From a virus, in the IMG/VR virus record IMGVR_UViG_3300045141_000036, positions 1 to 44,959 of that record: a stretch of DNA of 44,959 bases. The stretch is one strand, 5' to 3'. Positions within the stretch are counted from its first letter, which is position 1. Every line of letters starts with the position of its first letter. Shown here in pieces: positions 35,064 to 44,525 of this stretch. Under the pieces are notes generated by a model, which searched no databases, was not told where the DNA came from, and saw only the letters and a program-made list of their open reading frames with translations. Made by a program: the position numbers and the translations under genes.

Positions 35064-35444
35064 CTACTCCCGTACTTCGAGATAGTCGGCTGCTCGTCGC
35101 AACCTTTCTGGATCGTCGTTCATATTCCCTAGGGTCGTGTTGCAGTTTCGGCATAGCAGTCCCCTGACCCTTCCGGTTATATGATCATGGTCTACGGCCA
35201 AGCGATTCGTGCCACCATATCGACCGGTGGATACGGTTTCTGGCTCAAGACATATAGCGCAAAGTCCACCCTGCGCATCGCTCATCTCATGGTATTGATC
35301 AATATCTATGCCATACTTGCGCACTAGGGTCTTGCTCTTGATGTTCTCCATGTTGATGCGAGCATAGTTTCGATAGTGCTCAAGATGCTTTGTGCATCGG
35401 GAACGATCAGGCTCAGCCTCTAGCCTACAGTCACGACACTTCAC
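35064..35444 (-). CDS. Endonuclease VII-like homing nuclease (126 aa)
   Basis: GTG 35444 overlaps the upstream stop (GTGA); ATG 35459 is a longer alternative. An N-terminal zinc knuckle (CRDCRLEAEPDRSRCTKH) and YGIDIDQYHEMSDAQGGLCAIC...LAVDHDHITGRVRGLLCRNCNTTLG place it in the endonuclease VII family, clearly related to the gene at 31759. Here it is co-oriented with the operon and uses coupling instead of its own promoter. Confidence 0.9.
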   Translation of the reverse strand: MKCRDCRLEAEPDRSRCTKHLEHYRNYARINMENIKSKTLVRKYGIDIDQYHEMSDAQGGLCAICLEPETVSTGRYGGTNRLAVDHDHITGRVRGLLCRNCNTTLGNMNDDPERLRRAADYLEVRE

Positions 35445-36502
35445 GAGTACAGACCCCAATCCTGCAACACCTTGTGTGCTGTTCCCATCGCGGCGTCTTG
35501 TGCATTCTGAGTCTTACTCCATCTGGGATCCTGGCGAAGACTGTTCTGGAACTGCCAGAGTGGCTGAGCAGAACCGGAACCATCAGGGTTCCGGTATGAC
35601 ATGGCACTCCTGATCGTTGGATCGAACAGGTTTACCTGACCTGCTGGCACTTCAAGGATCTGCTGCATGGACTGAGTATACGGTTGAGCCAGAGCCTCAA
35701 CCGTCATGCCAGACCTGATCTGCTGCTCATACTGAGGGAAGGCGGAGATGGCCTGAGTCATGATCTGATTCTTGGCATCCTGATCAGTGGCAGTGCCGCG
35801 AACAATGTTCATGACGTTCTGCCTGATCCAGTCGTCAGAGTTCTTGATACCCATGGAGTATGCATAGGAGTTCAGGTTCTGGACTTCCTGACCGGCAGCT
35901 CCTCCCACCATTCCCCCGTTCCCGAAGTTCAGGTGCAAACCCAGCTCATTGTTGGTCCGCTCATCGGACCAACCTTCCATGATGACCTTCTGTGCCACGG
36001 CATTGACGGTCGTTGAATCATTCGGATCAACGCCCATGGATGCAGCGAGAGTCCTGACATGCATCTGAGTATCCGACTGAAGCTTGGCGTACGATGCGGG
36101 ATCTGCATACTGCATGACAATGGCCTTGCGGCCAGTGTCACTAAGAGTCTGGAACCATTGAGTGTTCTTGACTGCTGCACCGAACCTGTCAGCAGTCCAC
36201 TGCTCTCGTGCTGCCTGATCGAAGAGCTTGCCCAGTTCAGGATAAGCGTTCATCAGACTGAGAGTGAAGCCGTACTGCTGAGCAAGAGTAGTACGATCAA
36301 TGTTTGCAGGAGCTGCCGCCTGAGCGGCAGCCTTTGGAGCTGCCGCTACAGACTTGCCAGTACCTGGCTTCGATGGAGCAGGAGGCTGCGTAGTTGATGG
36401 AGCATCTTTCCTGGCTGCATCTCCCGCATAGTCAGGAGCATTCCTAGCCTTCTCGGCAGCAACGTATGGAGCGTTCTCAGCCAGGTCTGGATTACGTGCC
36501 AC
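35441..36502 (-). CDS. Ejection-type protein, paralogue of the NlpC/P60 protein (353 aa)
   Basis: GTG 36502 in a TAGTG overlap. A Pro/Ala-rich N-terminal part (PPAPSKPGTGKSVAAAPKAAAQAAAP) leads into a helical region (about 70-353) similar to residues about 150-429 of the next-upstream gene: QYGFTLSLMNAYPELGKLFDQA..., WFQTLSDTGRKAIVMQYADPASY, and the end QFQNSLRQDPRWSKTQNAQDAAM. It lacks a peptidase domain. Likely ejected with DNA. Stem-loops at 35573, 35951 and 36312. Confidence 0.65.
   Translation of the reverse strand: MARNPDLAENAPYVAAEKARNAPDYAGDAARKDAPSTTQPPAPSKPGTGKSVAAAPKAAAQAAAPANIDRTTLAQQYGFTLSLMNAYPELGKLFDQAAREQWTADRFGAAVKNTQWFQTLSDTGRKAIVMQYADPASYAKLQSDTQMHVRTLAASMGVDPNDSTTVNAVAQKVIMEGWSDERTNNELGLHLNFGNGGMVGGAAGQEVQNLNSYAYSMGIKNSDDWIRQNVMNIVRGTATDQDAKNQIMTQAISAFPQYEQQIRSGMTVEALAQPYTQSMQQILEVPAGQVNLFDPTIRSAMSYRNPDGSGSAQPLWQFQNSLRQDPRWSKTQNAQDAAMGTAHKVLQDWGLYS
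35573..35595. repeat. Perfect 9-bp stem-loop inside an ejection-type gene
   Basis: ACCGGAACC, loop ATCAG, GGTTCCGGT. In coding sequence. Confidence 0.85.
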
Positions 36503-37791
36503 TAGCTCATCAACCCCATCTGACTGAGTACCTGCTTGGAGATGGACATAGCCTGATCCTGAGCCTGCTGAGTAGAATTCCATCGTGGATCTCCACGCAA
36601 CTGCTGCTGGAAACTGGTGATGGTCTTACCTACTGGCTTGCCGTTCGCGTCCAATCCATTGAGTGCGGAAGTGATGGTTGGATCCTTCAGGCTAATGCTG
36701 TTCGGATTCATCTCAAGACTCTGGGCCATCGTCTGCACGTAAGGATTGGCAATCTGCTTCATGGTCTGACCGGCATCAAGCTGAGAACTGAAGGCAGGAT
36801 ACTGGGACTGTGCCTGCTGCTTGATGAAGTTCTGAAAGTCCGACTCGGTGGAAAGGCCGCGCGTTATGAGCGCGGCCTGCTGCTTATAGGCATCATCATT
36901 CAGGTCGACACCCATGCTTCCGGCGTACTGCCTCATGTTGTGCTCAAAGACTCCAGCCTGACCCTTGAGAGTTCCATTGACGAAGTCGATGTAGCCACCG
37001 AGAGTATTGTTGATCTGTTCTGGTGTCATACCGAACATGACCACATGATCAGCTATCTCATTCAGCTGCTTGTCCGTCACTGCTGCCCCGACCTTCGCGG
37101 CTTCGGCTGTGACTTGATCCTTTGCTGCTTGGACTTGAGCATTGTATGTGGCCGGATCCGTGGTCTTCAGGACCATGGCATTGCGAGTAGTCTCGGAGTT
37201 CTTCTGATACCAGGGGGTATCCTTGATGGCAGCCTGGAACTTGTCGGGAGTCCAGCTACCTGCTACTGCCTGATTGAATACGTCTTTCACTCCAGGATCA
37301 GACTGCATGAAGCTGTACGCCCAACCGTACTTACTGGCCATCTCCTCAGGAGAAAGCTTGGCAACAGTCTCGGCACTGGCTGGTGCGCCAGTGCCATTGT
37401 CGGTCATGTCACCCATCCGCCTACCGCCCATGAAATGGGAAGTGTAGTAGTTGGATGTAATGTCGGTCATGCGGACAGAGGCGCCCGTATGGGGCGCCTC
37501 AATCATCTGACCATTGCCAGCGTATACGCCAACATGGTCTGGGCCGGAAGTATTGGGATCAGTGTCAAAGAAGACAGTATCTCCGACTTGGAGATTGTCG
37601 AAGTCGACAGCCTTGCCCACATTGATCTGATCATAGGTGACTCGGGGAACGCTCACTCCGAAGTGAGCGAGACCCTGCTGAACCAGACCCGAACAGTCAA
37701 TGCCACCGCTCAGGGAGTTGCCTCCCCAAACGTATGGCGTACCGAGATACTGCTGAAGATAGCTGACCAGATCCTGACCGGAGAATGCCAT
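36502..37791 (-). CDS. NlpC/P60 peptidase-containing ejection protein (429 aa)
   Basis: Start ATG in a TAATG overlap. Residues about 10-130 are an NlpC/P60 cell-wall peptidase: YVWGGNSLSGGIDCSGLVQ (catalytic Cys in DCSG), GDTVFFDTD...GPDHVGVYAGNGQMIEAPHTG (catalytic His in HVGVY). The rest is helical and parallels the 353-residue neighbour, ending FQQQLRGDPRWNSTQQAQDQAM. It should cut wall peptides locally during DNA entry. Stem-loops at 36854, 37372, 37478 and 37650. Confidence 0.85.
   Translation of the reverse strand: MAFSGQDLVSYLQQYLGTPYVWGGNSLSGGIDCSGLVQQGLAHFGVSVPRVTYDQINVGKAVDFDNLQVGDTVFFDTDPNTSGPDHVGVYAGNGQMIEAPHTGASVRMTDITSNYYTSHFMGGRRMGDMTDNGTGAPASAETVAKLSPEEMASKYGWAYSFMQSDPGVKDVFNQAVAGSWTPDKFQAAIKDTPWYQKNSETTRNAMVLKTTDPATYNAQVQAAKDQVTAEAAKVGAAVTDKQLNEIADHVVMFGMTPEQINNTLGGYIDFVNGTLKGQAGVFEHNMRQYAGSMGVDLNDDAYKQQAALITRGLSTESDFQNFIKQQAQSQYPAFSSQLDAGQTMKQIANPYVQTMAQSLEMNPNSISLKDPTITSALNGLDANGKPVGKTITSFQQQLRGDPRWNSTQQAQDQAMSISKQVLSQMGLMS
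37372..37395. repeat. Perfect 9-bp stem-loop inside the NlpC/P60 gene
   Basis: GGCACTGGC, loop TGGTGC, GCCAGTGCC. In coding sequence, 83 bases from a second one (37478-37500). Confidence 0.85.
37478..37500. repeat. Perfect 9-bp stem-loop inside the NlpC/P60 gene
   Basis: GAGGCGCCC, loop GTATG, GGGCGCCTC. In the codons of the peptidase active-site region. Confidence 0.85.
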
Positions 37792-38624
37792 TAGATCCCC
37801 TTAATGGCATTGACCAGTGCACCCATGTAAGTAGTGGCTGCCTGATAGGCTCCATACTCTGGGTTCTTCTCTGCCTCCTGCTGGGCCAGCAGCTGAGCGG
37901 CAGCACTGCTCACACCACCAGTCGTATTCCTACTGGTGTTGGTCGTATTGCCAAGACTGTCAGTCGTGGTAGTGATGGTTGCCTGCGTTGGGTTGGCAGA
38001 CTCCTGAGAGTTCAGCAGACTGGCGAACTGGGCAGACTCATCAGCTGTAGGCGCACGCCCCAGGAGGGACTGTGCCGCACTCTTGAAGATGGCATTGGCA
38101 TCCACTCGACTGGTCAGTGAAGTATCACTGGTCGTCTGAGTCTTGGTGCCAGCGAGACTGGCAGCAGGACCGCTCTTCGCAGAAATGTCCTTGGCCAAGA
38201 TATCCAACGGGGTAACAGTCATACCACCGGCAAGATAGTTGGCGGACTGCTGAACATAGTCACCCCAAGCCTGTGCAATTGTACTGTCGGGCGCCGTGAG
38301 GGCGCCCTTGTCAATCAGTGCAAGCTTGGATCTGAACTGCTGGCGCTGGTCATCGCTCCACTTGTAGTACTCGTTGGACATGTCAGTGACGGACTTTGTG
38401 GAGCCCCTGAATGCCTGAGACTGAAGATAGCTGCCATGCTCGTAGTCACTGAGTGGTCGACTCTGCGGTCCATAGGTCTTGCCACCGAAGGCAGTGGTCG
38501 GCTTGCCGCCAACATTGGGAACAGCCTGATTGCCAACGAACTGATTGAATGTCTGATCCTGCGAGCTTGGCTGTGGTGCTGATCCGGTAGGACCAGCACT
38601 TGGCTGTGGTAGTGGAGTTGTCAT
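37791..38624 (-). CDS. Virion/ejection-type protein (277 aa)
   Basis: ATG in a TAATG overlap. N-terminal Pro/Ser/Gln-rich part, then a helical middle (STKSVTDMSNEYYKWSDDQRQQFRSKLALIDKGALTAPDSTIAQAWGDYVQQSANYLAGG) and a Thr/Gln-rich end with many TTT runs. No catalytic motif. Position between the 1631-residue protein and the NlpC/P60 protein suggests an internal virion or ejection role. Confidence 0.6.
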   Translation of the reverse strand: MTTPLPQPSAGPTGSAPQPSSQDQTFNQFVGNQAVPNVGGKPTTAFGGKTYGPQSRPLSDYEHGSYLQSQAFRGSTKSVTDMSNEYYKWSDDQRQQFRSKLALIDKGALTAPDSTIAQAWGDYVQQSANYLAGGMTVTPLDILAKDISAKSGPAASLAGTKTQTTSDTSLTSRVDANAIFKSAAQSLLGRAPTADESAQFASLLNSQESANPTQATITTTTDSLGNTTNTSRNTTGGVSSAAAQLLAQQEAEKNPEYGAYQAATTYMGALVNAIKGI

Positions 38625-41600
38625 TACTGGTTCACCGCCTGCTGGCTCAATGCCGGATCGTAGTGATTGAACATGTCATGAACAAGGAACCTGTCATGCA
38701 GAGACTGGAACTTGGTGTTGCTCTGGATCAGATCCGCGACGGCGTCATGGAATCCCTGAAGGACATCCTGATTGCCCTTCGCGTTGATGTCAGCAGAACC
38801 ACCGAGCTTGTTCCTGTTGACAAGGATCTCCTTGGCAGAGTTGCGATAGATCATATACTGAGCCAGTCCCTGAATGTCCTGCCTCATGGGATCCTTCACG
38901 AGGGATCCTTCAGTGACAAGCTTCTCCATGGCAAGAGCCTGCCTGTCGTCCTTATTCTTGTCGACAGTGTTGAATGCCTTGTCGAACTGCTCATTGTACT
39001 GCTTGTTCGGAGTCACACCATCAGGCATGAAGGGACTGGTAAGCATGGCGATGAGACCCTTACGCTGGTTGTCATACAGGTCTGCCCCCTTGTCCTGGAA
39101 GTGCTGGAAGCCAGCCTGATACAGACCGGCAGTGATGTTGTTCATGTACTTCTGGAAGGTTGCCCAACCAAGGTTGGCCTTGGCTTGATCCATTGAAGTC
39201 TGAGGATCGACCTTCTGTCGCTCGCCTGAAGCGAGCTGCTGAGCGTAGGCAGTCTGACTGAATGCGTTATTGTTGCCATACTGACCGATAATCAGTGAAG
39301 CAAGCTCAGGATCCTCATTGGTAAGGTATGCGTACTTCTGGTCAGCCTGTACTGCTTCACGAGTGGCAGGCAATCCCTTGGCGCTCTTCGTGAGAGCGCC
39401 CGTGAAACTGAATGCAGCATCGCCGTACTTGGCCATGAACACCTGATCAGCAGTCTTGGGATTCGCCTGCTGGAGTTCCTGGTAGCGATCCCTGAAGAAC
39501 TGGTAGGGATCCTTGAAGGATGCACTGACAGGAAGAGCGGTCTTGAACAGTGCACGAAGATCAGCGCCATTCTGGGCGCGGTCCTTAACCTCTTGCCAGG
39601 TCGGCTCCTTGTCACGCATACCGTTCTTGAACTTGTAATCCTCGGCCTGCATGATCTGAATCATGTCCTTGCGTTCCTGATCGGGGTCACCAGTGACGAT
39701 CTGATTCAGGAACTTAGGAGCTGCACCAGCAAGCTGACTCATTGGATTCTGCTGAACCTGCTGAAGAATGCCAAGGTTCTTCAGCGTGTCGCCAACCTTG
39801 GGGTCCGCCCTCAAGGCGGCCCAGTTGGCGGGGACCTGAACGAATGGACCCTCGCCAGGGTTGTACCAAGGATCATTCTGGAGGACCAGGTTCAAGGTAT
39901 TGATAGGCATGTCTACGACACTTCCACCATCCTGACCCAACCCCTTCTGTGCCCAGGCGGGAATCTGGAACTGGATGTGCATCTGATCCTTTGGTACCAG
40001 AGTCCTGGTTCCATCGGCATTCGTGGTGTATCCATCCTGATCAACAGGATTACCATTCTGATCAACAGTGTGTCCAGCCCTGATGGGGCTGGTATAGATG
40101 TTGGCAGCATGAGCCACGACGTCAGGACGATCAGCAATGATCCTTCCCCAACGCTGAAAGGACTCCTGGGTTGGACCGAAGAACGGGGCAATGAAGCGTA
40201 GCTTGTATGCAAGCTTCCCTTCGAAGTCCATGTTGAATGTGAACCTCTTGACATCCTTAAGTGCGAACTGCCTGGCCTGCTCGGTGATGGCCTGCTGCTT
40301 CATTGGGGACAGCTTGGCTACTCCCTGCTCCGCAGCGTTGTTCCACAGTTCGGATACGTGCTGACGGTACAGCTGGAAGAACAGTGGATTCCTGGACATG
40401 ACCTCAGCAGGCATCTGGTTCATCCACTTGTACCAGCCAGTCATGACATTGTCCATGTGCTGAATGATATCCGACTTACCCATGGCATAGGCCAAGCCTT
40501 CGGACTGAACCGCTGGCCTATCCACCTGATCAACCTGCTTCATCAGGTCGCCAACGGTCTTGTCGTCAGCACCGGAAGCGATGGCCTTCCTCAGCTCCAT
40601 GGCTTCTGGAGTATGAGTGGGAAGGTAGTGCTCAACGTGAGCGGCGATCCTGTCGGCATGCTCAGTGTCAGACATGTTCTTCAGTGGGAACTGAGCACGA
40701 TAAGCCCTGCCCTGCTGAGTTCCGAACCACTGCTCAAGTCCCTTGGCGTCAGCACCCTTGACCACTCGCATAGCTGCTGGATCGTTGGCGATCTGGTACT
40801 GAACATCCTTCAGCCAGGACTTCAGATGATTCGGATCGCTGTTCTCCAGTACCTGCCAGTTCCCCGATCGGTAGTTGTTCCAGATGTCGGAAGCAGTTCC
40901 ACCCATGATACTGTCGATGGTTCGACGGCCAGTGTTCATATCCTTGAACATGGCACCACGCGTCCCCTCGAAGGGACGCGCATAGGCAGTGCCATCAGGC
41001 ATGATGGTGTAGTTGTCACCAAGGGCATTCTTGGTTGAACCAAGAATATTCCTTCGGTTCTTCAGGTCCTCAATGATCTTCTCATTGTCGGCGAGACGCT
41101 GAGTGTAGTTCTTGACAGCATTGACCTGCATGGCACCGAGGACCTTGCCGCTAGGAGTCTGCTCGATTCCCCCGACCAGACCGCTGGTCAGCTTGTCGAT
41201 TCGATCCTGATAGAACTGGCTTCGGCTGGTGAGATTCGAGATACCGGATTCAAGGCTTGCCGCCTGCTGTTCGAAACCCGTTGGGTCTCCCATAATGTGG
41301 TTCATCTTGCGAACCATCATGTTCCTGCCGCCGACAAGGGTTCGCTCGGCAAACAGGTTCCATGCACCAAGCCTGGCAGCCTGACCCATGAAGTCATCAG
41401 CGATAGCGCGAGGGCCATAACCAAGCCTCAGGAGGACATTGAACTTCCAGAGCCTGCCCATCAGGTCAAGAGACTCCTTGCCCATCTGAGCGGCATTGTA
41501 GGTCTTTGCCCCTATGGTCTTGGGAAGTGCTCCAGCTGCCAAGTTGGTAGCCTCAGCAGTTGCTCCAGCAGTCAGAGGACCTGGAACACCAGCACGCATA

Positions 41601-43519
41601 CGGATGGACTCCTCATTGAAGAGCTTCTTGAATCCACCGGCAGTGTACTTGAGGACATTGTTCAGGTGTTCGTAGTCGGTCATGATGTGTGTATTCTCAA
41701 GCTGAGTACCGAGAACGGGACCGACAGCAATGATATTACCGGCGTCATCGACATGGTCAGCTCGAATGGATGCACCAGAAGCAGTGGTAATCCTTGCGGC
41801 CGAGTAGACTCGACCGTCCTTTGCCTGACCCTTCAGTCCACCAATGGTCTTATAGATGGACTGAGCCTGATCGCTGGTCAAGCCATGCTGTGCGGCAATA
41901 CGACCGACAGTCGTATTGTCCATGATATCAAGAATGGTTCCACGGTCACCCGCATCGGCATGAAGGTACCGAGAGACAAGCTGCTGTCGCTCTGCCGGAT
42001 TCCACACCTTCGACTGGTCGAGACTTGCATCAAGTGCACGATGACTGTCGTCGGCGAAGACGTCGATATGGCCAGGTGCACGAACGGCATTGAAGGTATT
42101 GCCACTGACGACACGAAGTGGACGAACCCACAAGTTGTTATACAGGAGACCAAGGCCAGGCTTCATGTCTCCACGAGACACGGTCTCCAGTCCACGAACC
42201 TTCTGTCCGATATTGGACAGAACCGGAGAGATTCCAGGAGTGAAGTACAGACCGTTCTTCAGGCTGGACTCGAGGGCAAGCTTCTGATCGAGATTGCCCG
42301 ACTGCTTGGCTATCAGGCTTACCTGGTTGGCTACAGTGTCAAGCTGCTGGGCATGGATCAATGCCTGAGTGGGATCAGGATTGGCAGGGAAGTTGGAGAT
42401 CAATCCCTTCCTCTGATCATCAAGCATCTTCATCTGAGCACCAAGCTCAGCGTTCTTTGCGGTCAGAGCCTGAAGTGCACCCTGATCGCCCATGCTTACA
42501 GCAAGAACCTGATCAACCTCTGAACGGTCCACCGCCTTACCAAGAGCCGCCGATAGGGCGGCTCCTTGAGGAGAGTTCTTTGCCCAGTTCTGACGAGAAG
42601 CCCAATCCTCGAAGGTGCTACCCATCTGAGTGGCGGCACCACCAGAAGGGCCGGGCAGTAGATTGCCAAGCTTCGCCTTCTGCTTCATGATGAGATCACC
42701 CATGGAAGCGAAGGCAGTGCTCTGGAGATTCTTGTCCAGGTTGGAAGTGACCTTCTCGCCAGCAGTGAAGAAACCAGGACGACTGGTCTCTGTTACCGGC
42801 CTGACATAGGCAAGCTTGCGGGTAAGGCCAAGAGCCTTACCGCCCAGTGCAAGCGGATCGGCATACCAACCAGCAGCTGCGTCAAGCCCACCGGAGATCC
42901 ACTTCTGTGCACCACTGTCGTAGTACTGAGCCACAGCCTGAGGATTGTCCCAGAGGTAACCCTGAGCATTGAGGTTCACATTGATGGGCTTGCCATTGGC
43001 ATCAACCGCAGGCTTGCCATACATGTCCTTGGGCTTGTAATCAACAGGCTTTGTCAGAGCCTTCTCGATATCGGCGTTGGTGTCACCGAAGTGCATGAGA
43101 CCGAAGGTCAGAGCCTGACCGGGGGAAACGTGAGCAGCGTCCTGATAGGCGCGATCCCACGTAGAGGAGTCGAATAGGCTTCCCCATGCCTGAGTATTGA
43201 AGATCCCAAGAGTCTTCTCGTCACTGGTCGTCTGGGCCGCCTGGATCTGTGTGGCGATGAAGGGGGTGGCGAGACCACGAGAGACGAACGAGTATGCAGA
43301 GTGTGCGGCAGAACCGAACGCCTCAACGGGAGTCTTGATCCAATCAGGAATCCAGTCAGCAGAAGACTTGGCAGCCTGCGCCCTGTAGGCGGTGGCTGCC
43401 TGTTGGGCCTGAGCATTGGCCTCAATGACCTGAGCATTCCACTGGGTGGAGTTGACCGGCGCAGGAGCGAAGCCAGGCGTAGGCGCAGGCACATTCCCAG
43501 TGTAGCTCTGGTCAGTCAT
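38624..43519 (-). CDS. Very large internal virion/ejection protein (1631 aa)
   Basis: The largest gene in the window. Mostly alpha-helical with long Gln/Ala-rich segments and a Pro-rich disordered start (residues 1-25). The N-terminal third contains YDSGAQKWISGGLDAAAGWYADPLALGGKALG, and a middle part AFFGPTQESFQRWGR-type phrase (RFIAPFFGPTQESFQRWGRIIADRP). Such large internal proteins in podoviruses leave the capsid with the DNA and form a channel through the wall and membrane. No transglycosylase or peptidase motif was recognised. Stem-loops at 39380, 40074, 40959, 42201 and 42544. Confidence 0.7.
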   Translation of the reverse strand: MTDQSYTGNVPAPTPGFAPAPVNSTQWNAQVIEANAQAQQAATAYRAQAAKSSADWIPDWIKTPVEAFGSAAHSAYSFVSRGLATPFIATQIQAAQTTSDEKTLGIFNTQAWGSLFDSSTWDRAYQDAAHVSPGQALTFGLMHFGDTNADIEKALTKPVDYKPKDMYGKPAVDANGKPINVNLNAQGYLWDNPQAVAQYYDSGAQKWISGGLDAAAGWYADPLALGGKALGLTRKLAYVRPVTETSRPGFFTAGEKVTSNLDKNLQSTAFASMGDLIMKQKAKLGNLLPGPSGGAATQMGSTFEDWASRQNWAKNSPQGAALSAALGKAVDRSEVDQVLAVSMGDQGALQALTAKNAELGAQMKMLDDQRKGLISNFPANPDPTQALIHAQQLDTVANQVSLIAKQSGNLDQKLALESSLKNGLYFTPGISPVLSNIGQKVRGLETVSRGDMKPGLGLLYNNLWVRPLRVVSGNTFNAVRAPGHIDVFADDSHRALDASLDQSKVWNPAERQQLVSRYLHADAGDRGTILDIMDNTTVGRIAAQHGLTSDQAQSIYKTIGGLKGQAKDGRVYSAARITTASGASIRADHVDDAGNIIAVGPVLGTQLENTHIMTDYEHLNNVLKYTAGGFKKLFNEESIRMRAGVPGPLTAGATAEATNLAAGALPKTIGAKTYNAAQMGKESLDLMGRLWKFNVLLRLGYGPRAIADDFMGQAARLGAWNLFAERTLVGGRNMMVRKMNHIMGDPTGFEQQAASLESGISNLTSRSQFYQDRIDKLTSGLVGGIEQTPSGKVLGAMQVNAVKNYTQRLADNEKIIEDLKNRRNILGSTKNALGDNYTIMPDGTAYARPFEGTRGAMFKDMNTGRRTIDSIMGGTASDIWNNYRSGNWQVLENSDPNHLKSWLKDVQYQIANDPAAMRVVKGADAKGLEQWFGTQQGRAYRAQFPLKNMSDTEHADRIAAHVEHYLPTHTPEAMELRKAIASGADDKTVGDLMKQVDQVDRPAVQSEGLAYAMGKSDIIQHMDNVMTGWYKWMNQMPAEVMSRNPLFFQLYRQHVSELWNNAAEQGVAKLSPMKQQAITEQARQFALKDVKRFTFNMDFEGKLAYKLRFIAPFFGPTQESFQRWGRIIADRPDVVAHAANIYTSPIRAGHTVDQNGNPVDQDGYTTNADGTRTLVPKDQMHIQFQIPAWAQKGLGQDGGSVVDMPINTLNLVLQNDPWYNPGEGPFVQVPANWAALRADPKVGDTLKNLGILQQVQQNPMSQLAGAAPKFLNQIVTGDPDQERKDMIQIMQAEDYKFKNGMRDKEPTWQEVKDRAQNGADLRALFKTALPVSASFKDPYQFFRDRYQELQQANPKTADQVFMAKYGDAAFSFTGALTKSAKGLPATREAVQADQKYAYLTNEDPELASLIIGQYGNNNAFSQTAYAQQLASGERQKVDPQTSMDQAKANLGWATFQKYMNNITAGLYQAGFQHFQDKGADLYDNQRKGLIAMLTSPFMPDGVTPNKQYNEQFDKAFNTVDKNKDDRQALAMEKLVTEGSLVKDPMRQDIQGLAQYMIYRNSAKEILVNRNKLGGSADINAKGNQDVLQGFHDAVADLIQSNTKFQSLHDRFLVHDMFNHYDPALSQQAVNQ

Positions 43520-43717
43520 CTACTCTCCGTAAGGTGTGGTTCCAGATTCCATGATGGCCCTGGATAGGGTATTGACAGCATCCCTGGATCCAGGGGTATT
43601 GGCCAGACTGAAGGCCAGGGCCGGATAGTTCGGCATCGCCACATTCAGTGAGGCCATTTCCGAGAAGGCCTGGCCAGGATAGATATAGTAGGGCACATGT
43701 GAAACGGGAGGTTCCAC
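43520..43717 (-). CDS. Hypothetical virion-region protein (65 aa)
   Basis: GTG 43717 overlaps the previous stop (TAGTG) after AAGGGGG. VEPPVSHVPYYIYPGQAFSEMASLNVAMPNYPALAFSLANTPGSRDAVNTLSRAIMESG: loop-rich start then a helix. Function unknown. Confidence 0.5.
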   Translation of the reverse strand: MEPPVSHVPYYIYPGQAFSEMASLNVAMPNYPALAFSLANTPGSRDAVNTLSRAIMESGTTPYGE

Positions 43718-44118
43718 TACAGTGCCCCCTTGATGGAGCGAACCTGGTTGCGCAGGCCCCATGGAGCATTAGGCTGATTAGCCATCCACTCAAGCACGGG
43801 AAGCTGATTGGCCATCTGTGCCAGATCCTGCTGTCCCTGCGGTGGACCGGATACAGGGCTGGTAGTTACAGGCTCATTGGGGTTCTGACTATCGGCACCA
43901 ATGGGAACTACCCGACTGGCAGGATCACCGAAGAGAGACTTGAAGTCCATGCCAGTGACATCGACAGAAGGAGCGGACGCCATAGGGGCGCCGCTCTGTT
44001 GAGCCTGGTAAGCCTTCTGCTCGCCATAGTCAGCATTGGGAATGTCCTGCTTGGGCTGGCCGATATCAGTTCGCTGAGAGAACCTTCCAGGCCCGGAGAC
44101 CTTAGCCGGTGTGCTCAC
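43717..44118 (-). CDS. Proline/glutamine-rich virion-region protein (133 aa)
   Basis: GTG in a GTGA overlap. Low-complexity Pro/Gln/Ala/Ser composition (KQDIPNADYGEQKAYQAQQSGAPMASAP..., NPNEPVTTSPVSGPPQGQQD) with a short helical end (QMANQLPVLEWMANQ). Probably disordered; may link internal proteins to the portal. Function unknown. Confidence 0.5.
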   Translation of the reverse strand: MSTPAKVSGPGRFSQRTDIGQPKQDIPNADYGEQKAYQAQQSGAPMASAPSVDVTGMDFKSLFGDPASRVVPIGADSQNPNEPVTTSPVSGPPQGQQDLAQMANQLPVLEWMANQPNAPWGLRNQVRSIKGAL

Positions 44119-44309
44119 TTGAATACCTGCACTTCATTCATTGAGCGAGTCTGTAGCTCTCGCTCGTACCAGTCACTACCGACTAGATCTTCCTGGCACA
44201 GGATGCGGTCATGTCGAGAGGCGAACAGCTGATGGCCCTGATGAACCACCTTCACAGTCTTGCCATAAGGGATGACAATGAGGTAGTCGGCCTCCTTCTC
44301 GTACTCCAT
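44115..44309 (-). CDS. Hypothetical protein (64 aa)
   Basis: ATG in a TAATG overlap. EYEKEADYLIVIPYGKTVKVVHQGHQLFASRHDRILCQEDLVGSDWYERELQTRSMNEVQVF: small beta-rich domain, then acidic helix. Function unknown. Confidence 0.55.
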   Translation of the reverse strand: MEYEKEADYLIVIPYGKTVKVVHQGHQLFASRHDRILCQEDLVGSDWYERELQTRSMNEVQVFK

Positions 44310-44509
44310 TAGAATCCCTCCGTGATCTTCTGGAACTCTCGATCGTACTCACTGATCATGCTGTGTTGCATCGCCATCATCGAGTACATGCTGAACATGT
44401 TCGACAGGGCGGCAGCTCCGCTGGCTGCCGCCTGTAGAGCGGGGACAAGAACAGAGAACCTGTCATGCCTGGCTGGTCGCAATTCGAACTCGGTCTCTTC
44501 CTCGTCCAT
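44309..44509 (-). CDS. Small helical protein (66 aa)
   Basis: ATG 44509 follows GAGGAAGAG. An acidic start (MDEEETEFELRPARHDR) is followed by a hydrophobic, Ala/Met-rich helix (SVLVPALQAAASGAAALSNMFSMYSMMAMQ), which could insert in a membrane or pack in the portal vertex. A 9-bp stem-loop (44409-44433) lies in the Ala-rich codons. Function unknown. Confidence 0.55.
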   Translation of the reverse strand: MDEEETEFELRPARHDRFSVLVPALQAAASGAAALSNMFSMYSMMAMQHSMISEYDREFQKITEGF

Positions 44510-44525
44510 GCTCTTCCTCGCCGTT

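Noticed and set aside
36466-37794. Long rightward open frame of 442 codons
   Set aside because: It mirrors the NlpC/P60 gene on the other strand; the leftward frame has recognisable domains, coupled start and ribosome context, the rightward one none.
41297-42523. Long rightward open frame of 408 codons
   Set aside because: Antisense to the 1631-residue virion gene, with no start signal or domain.
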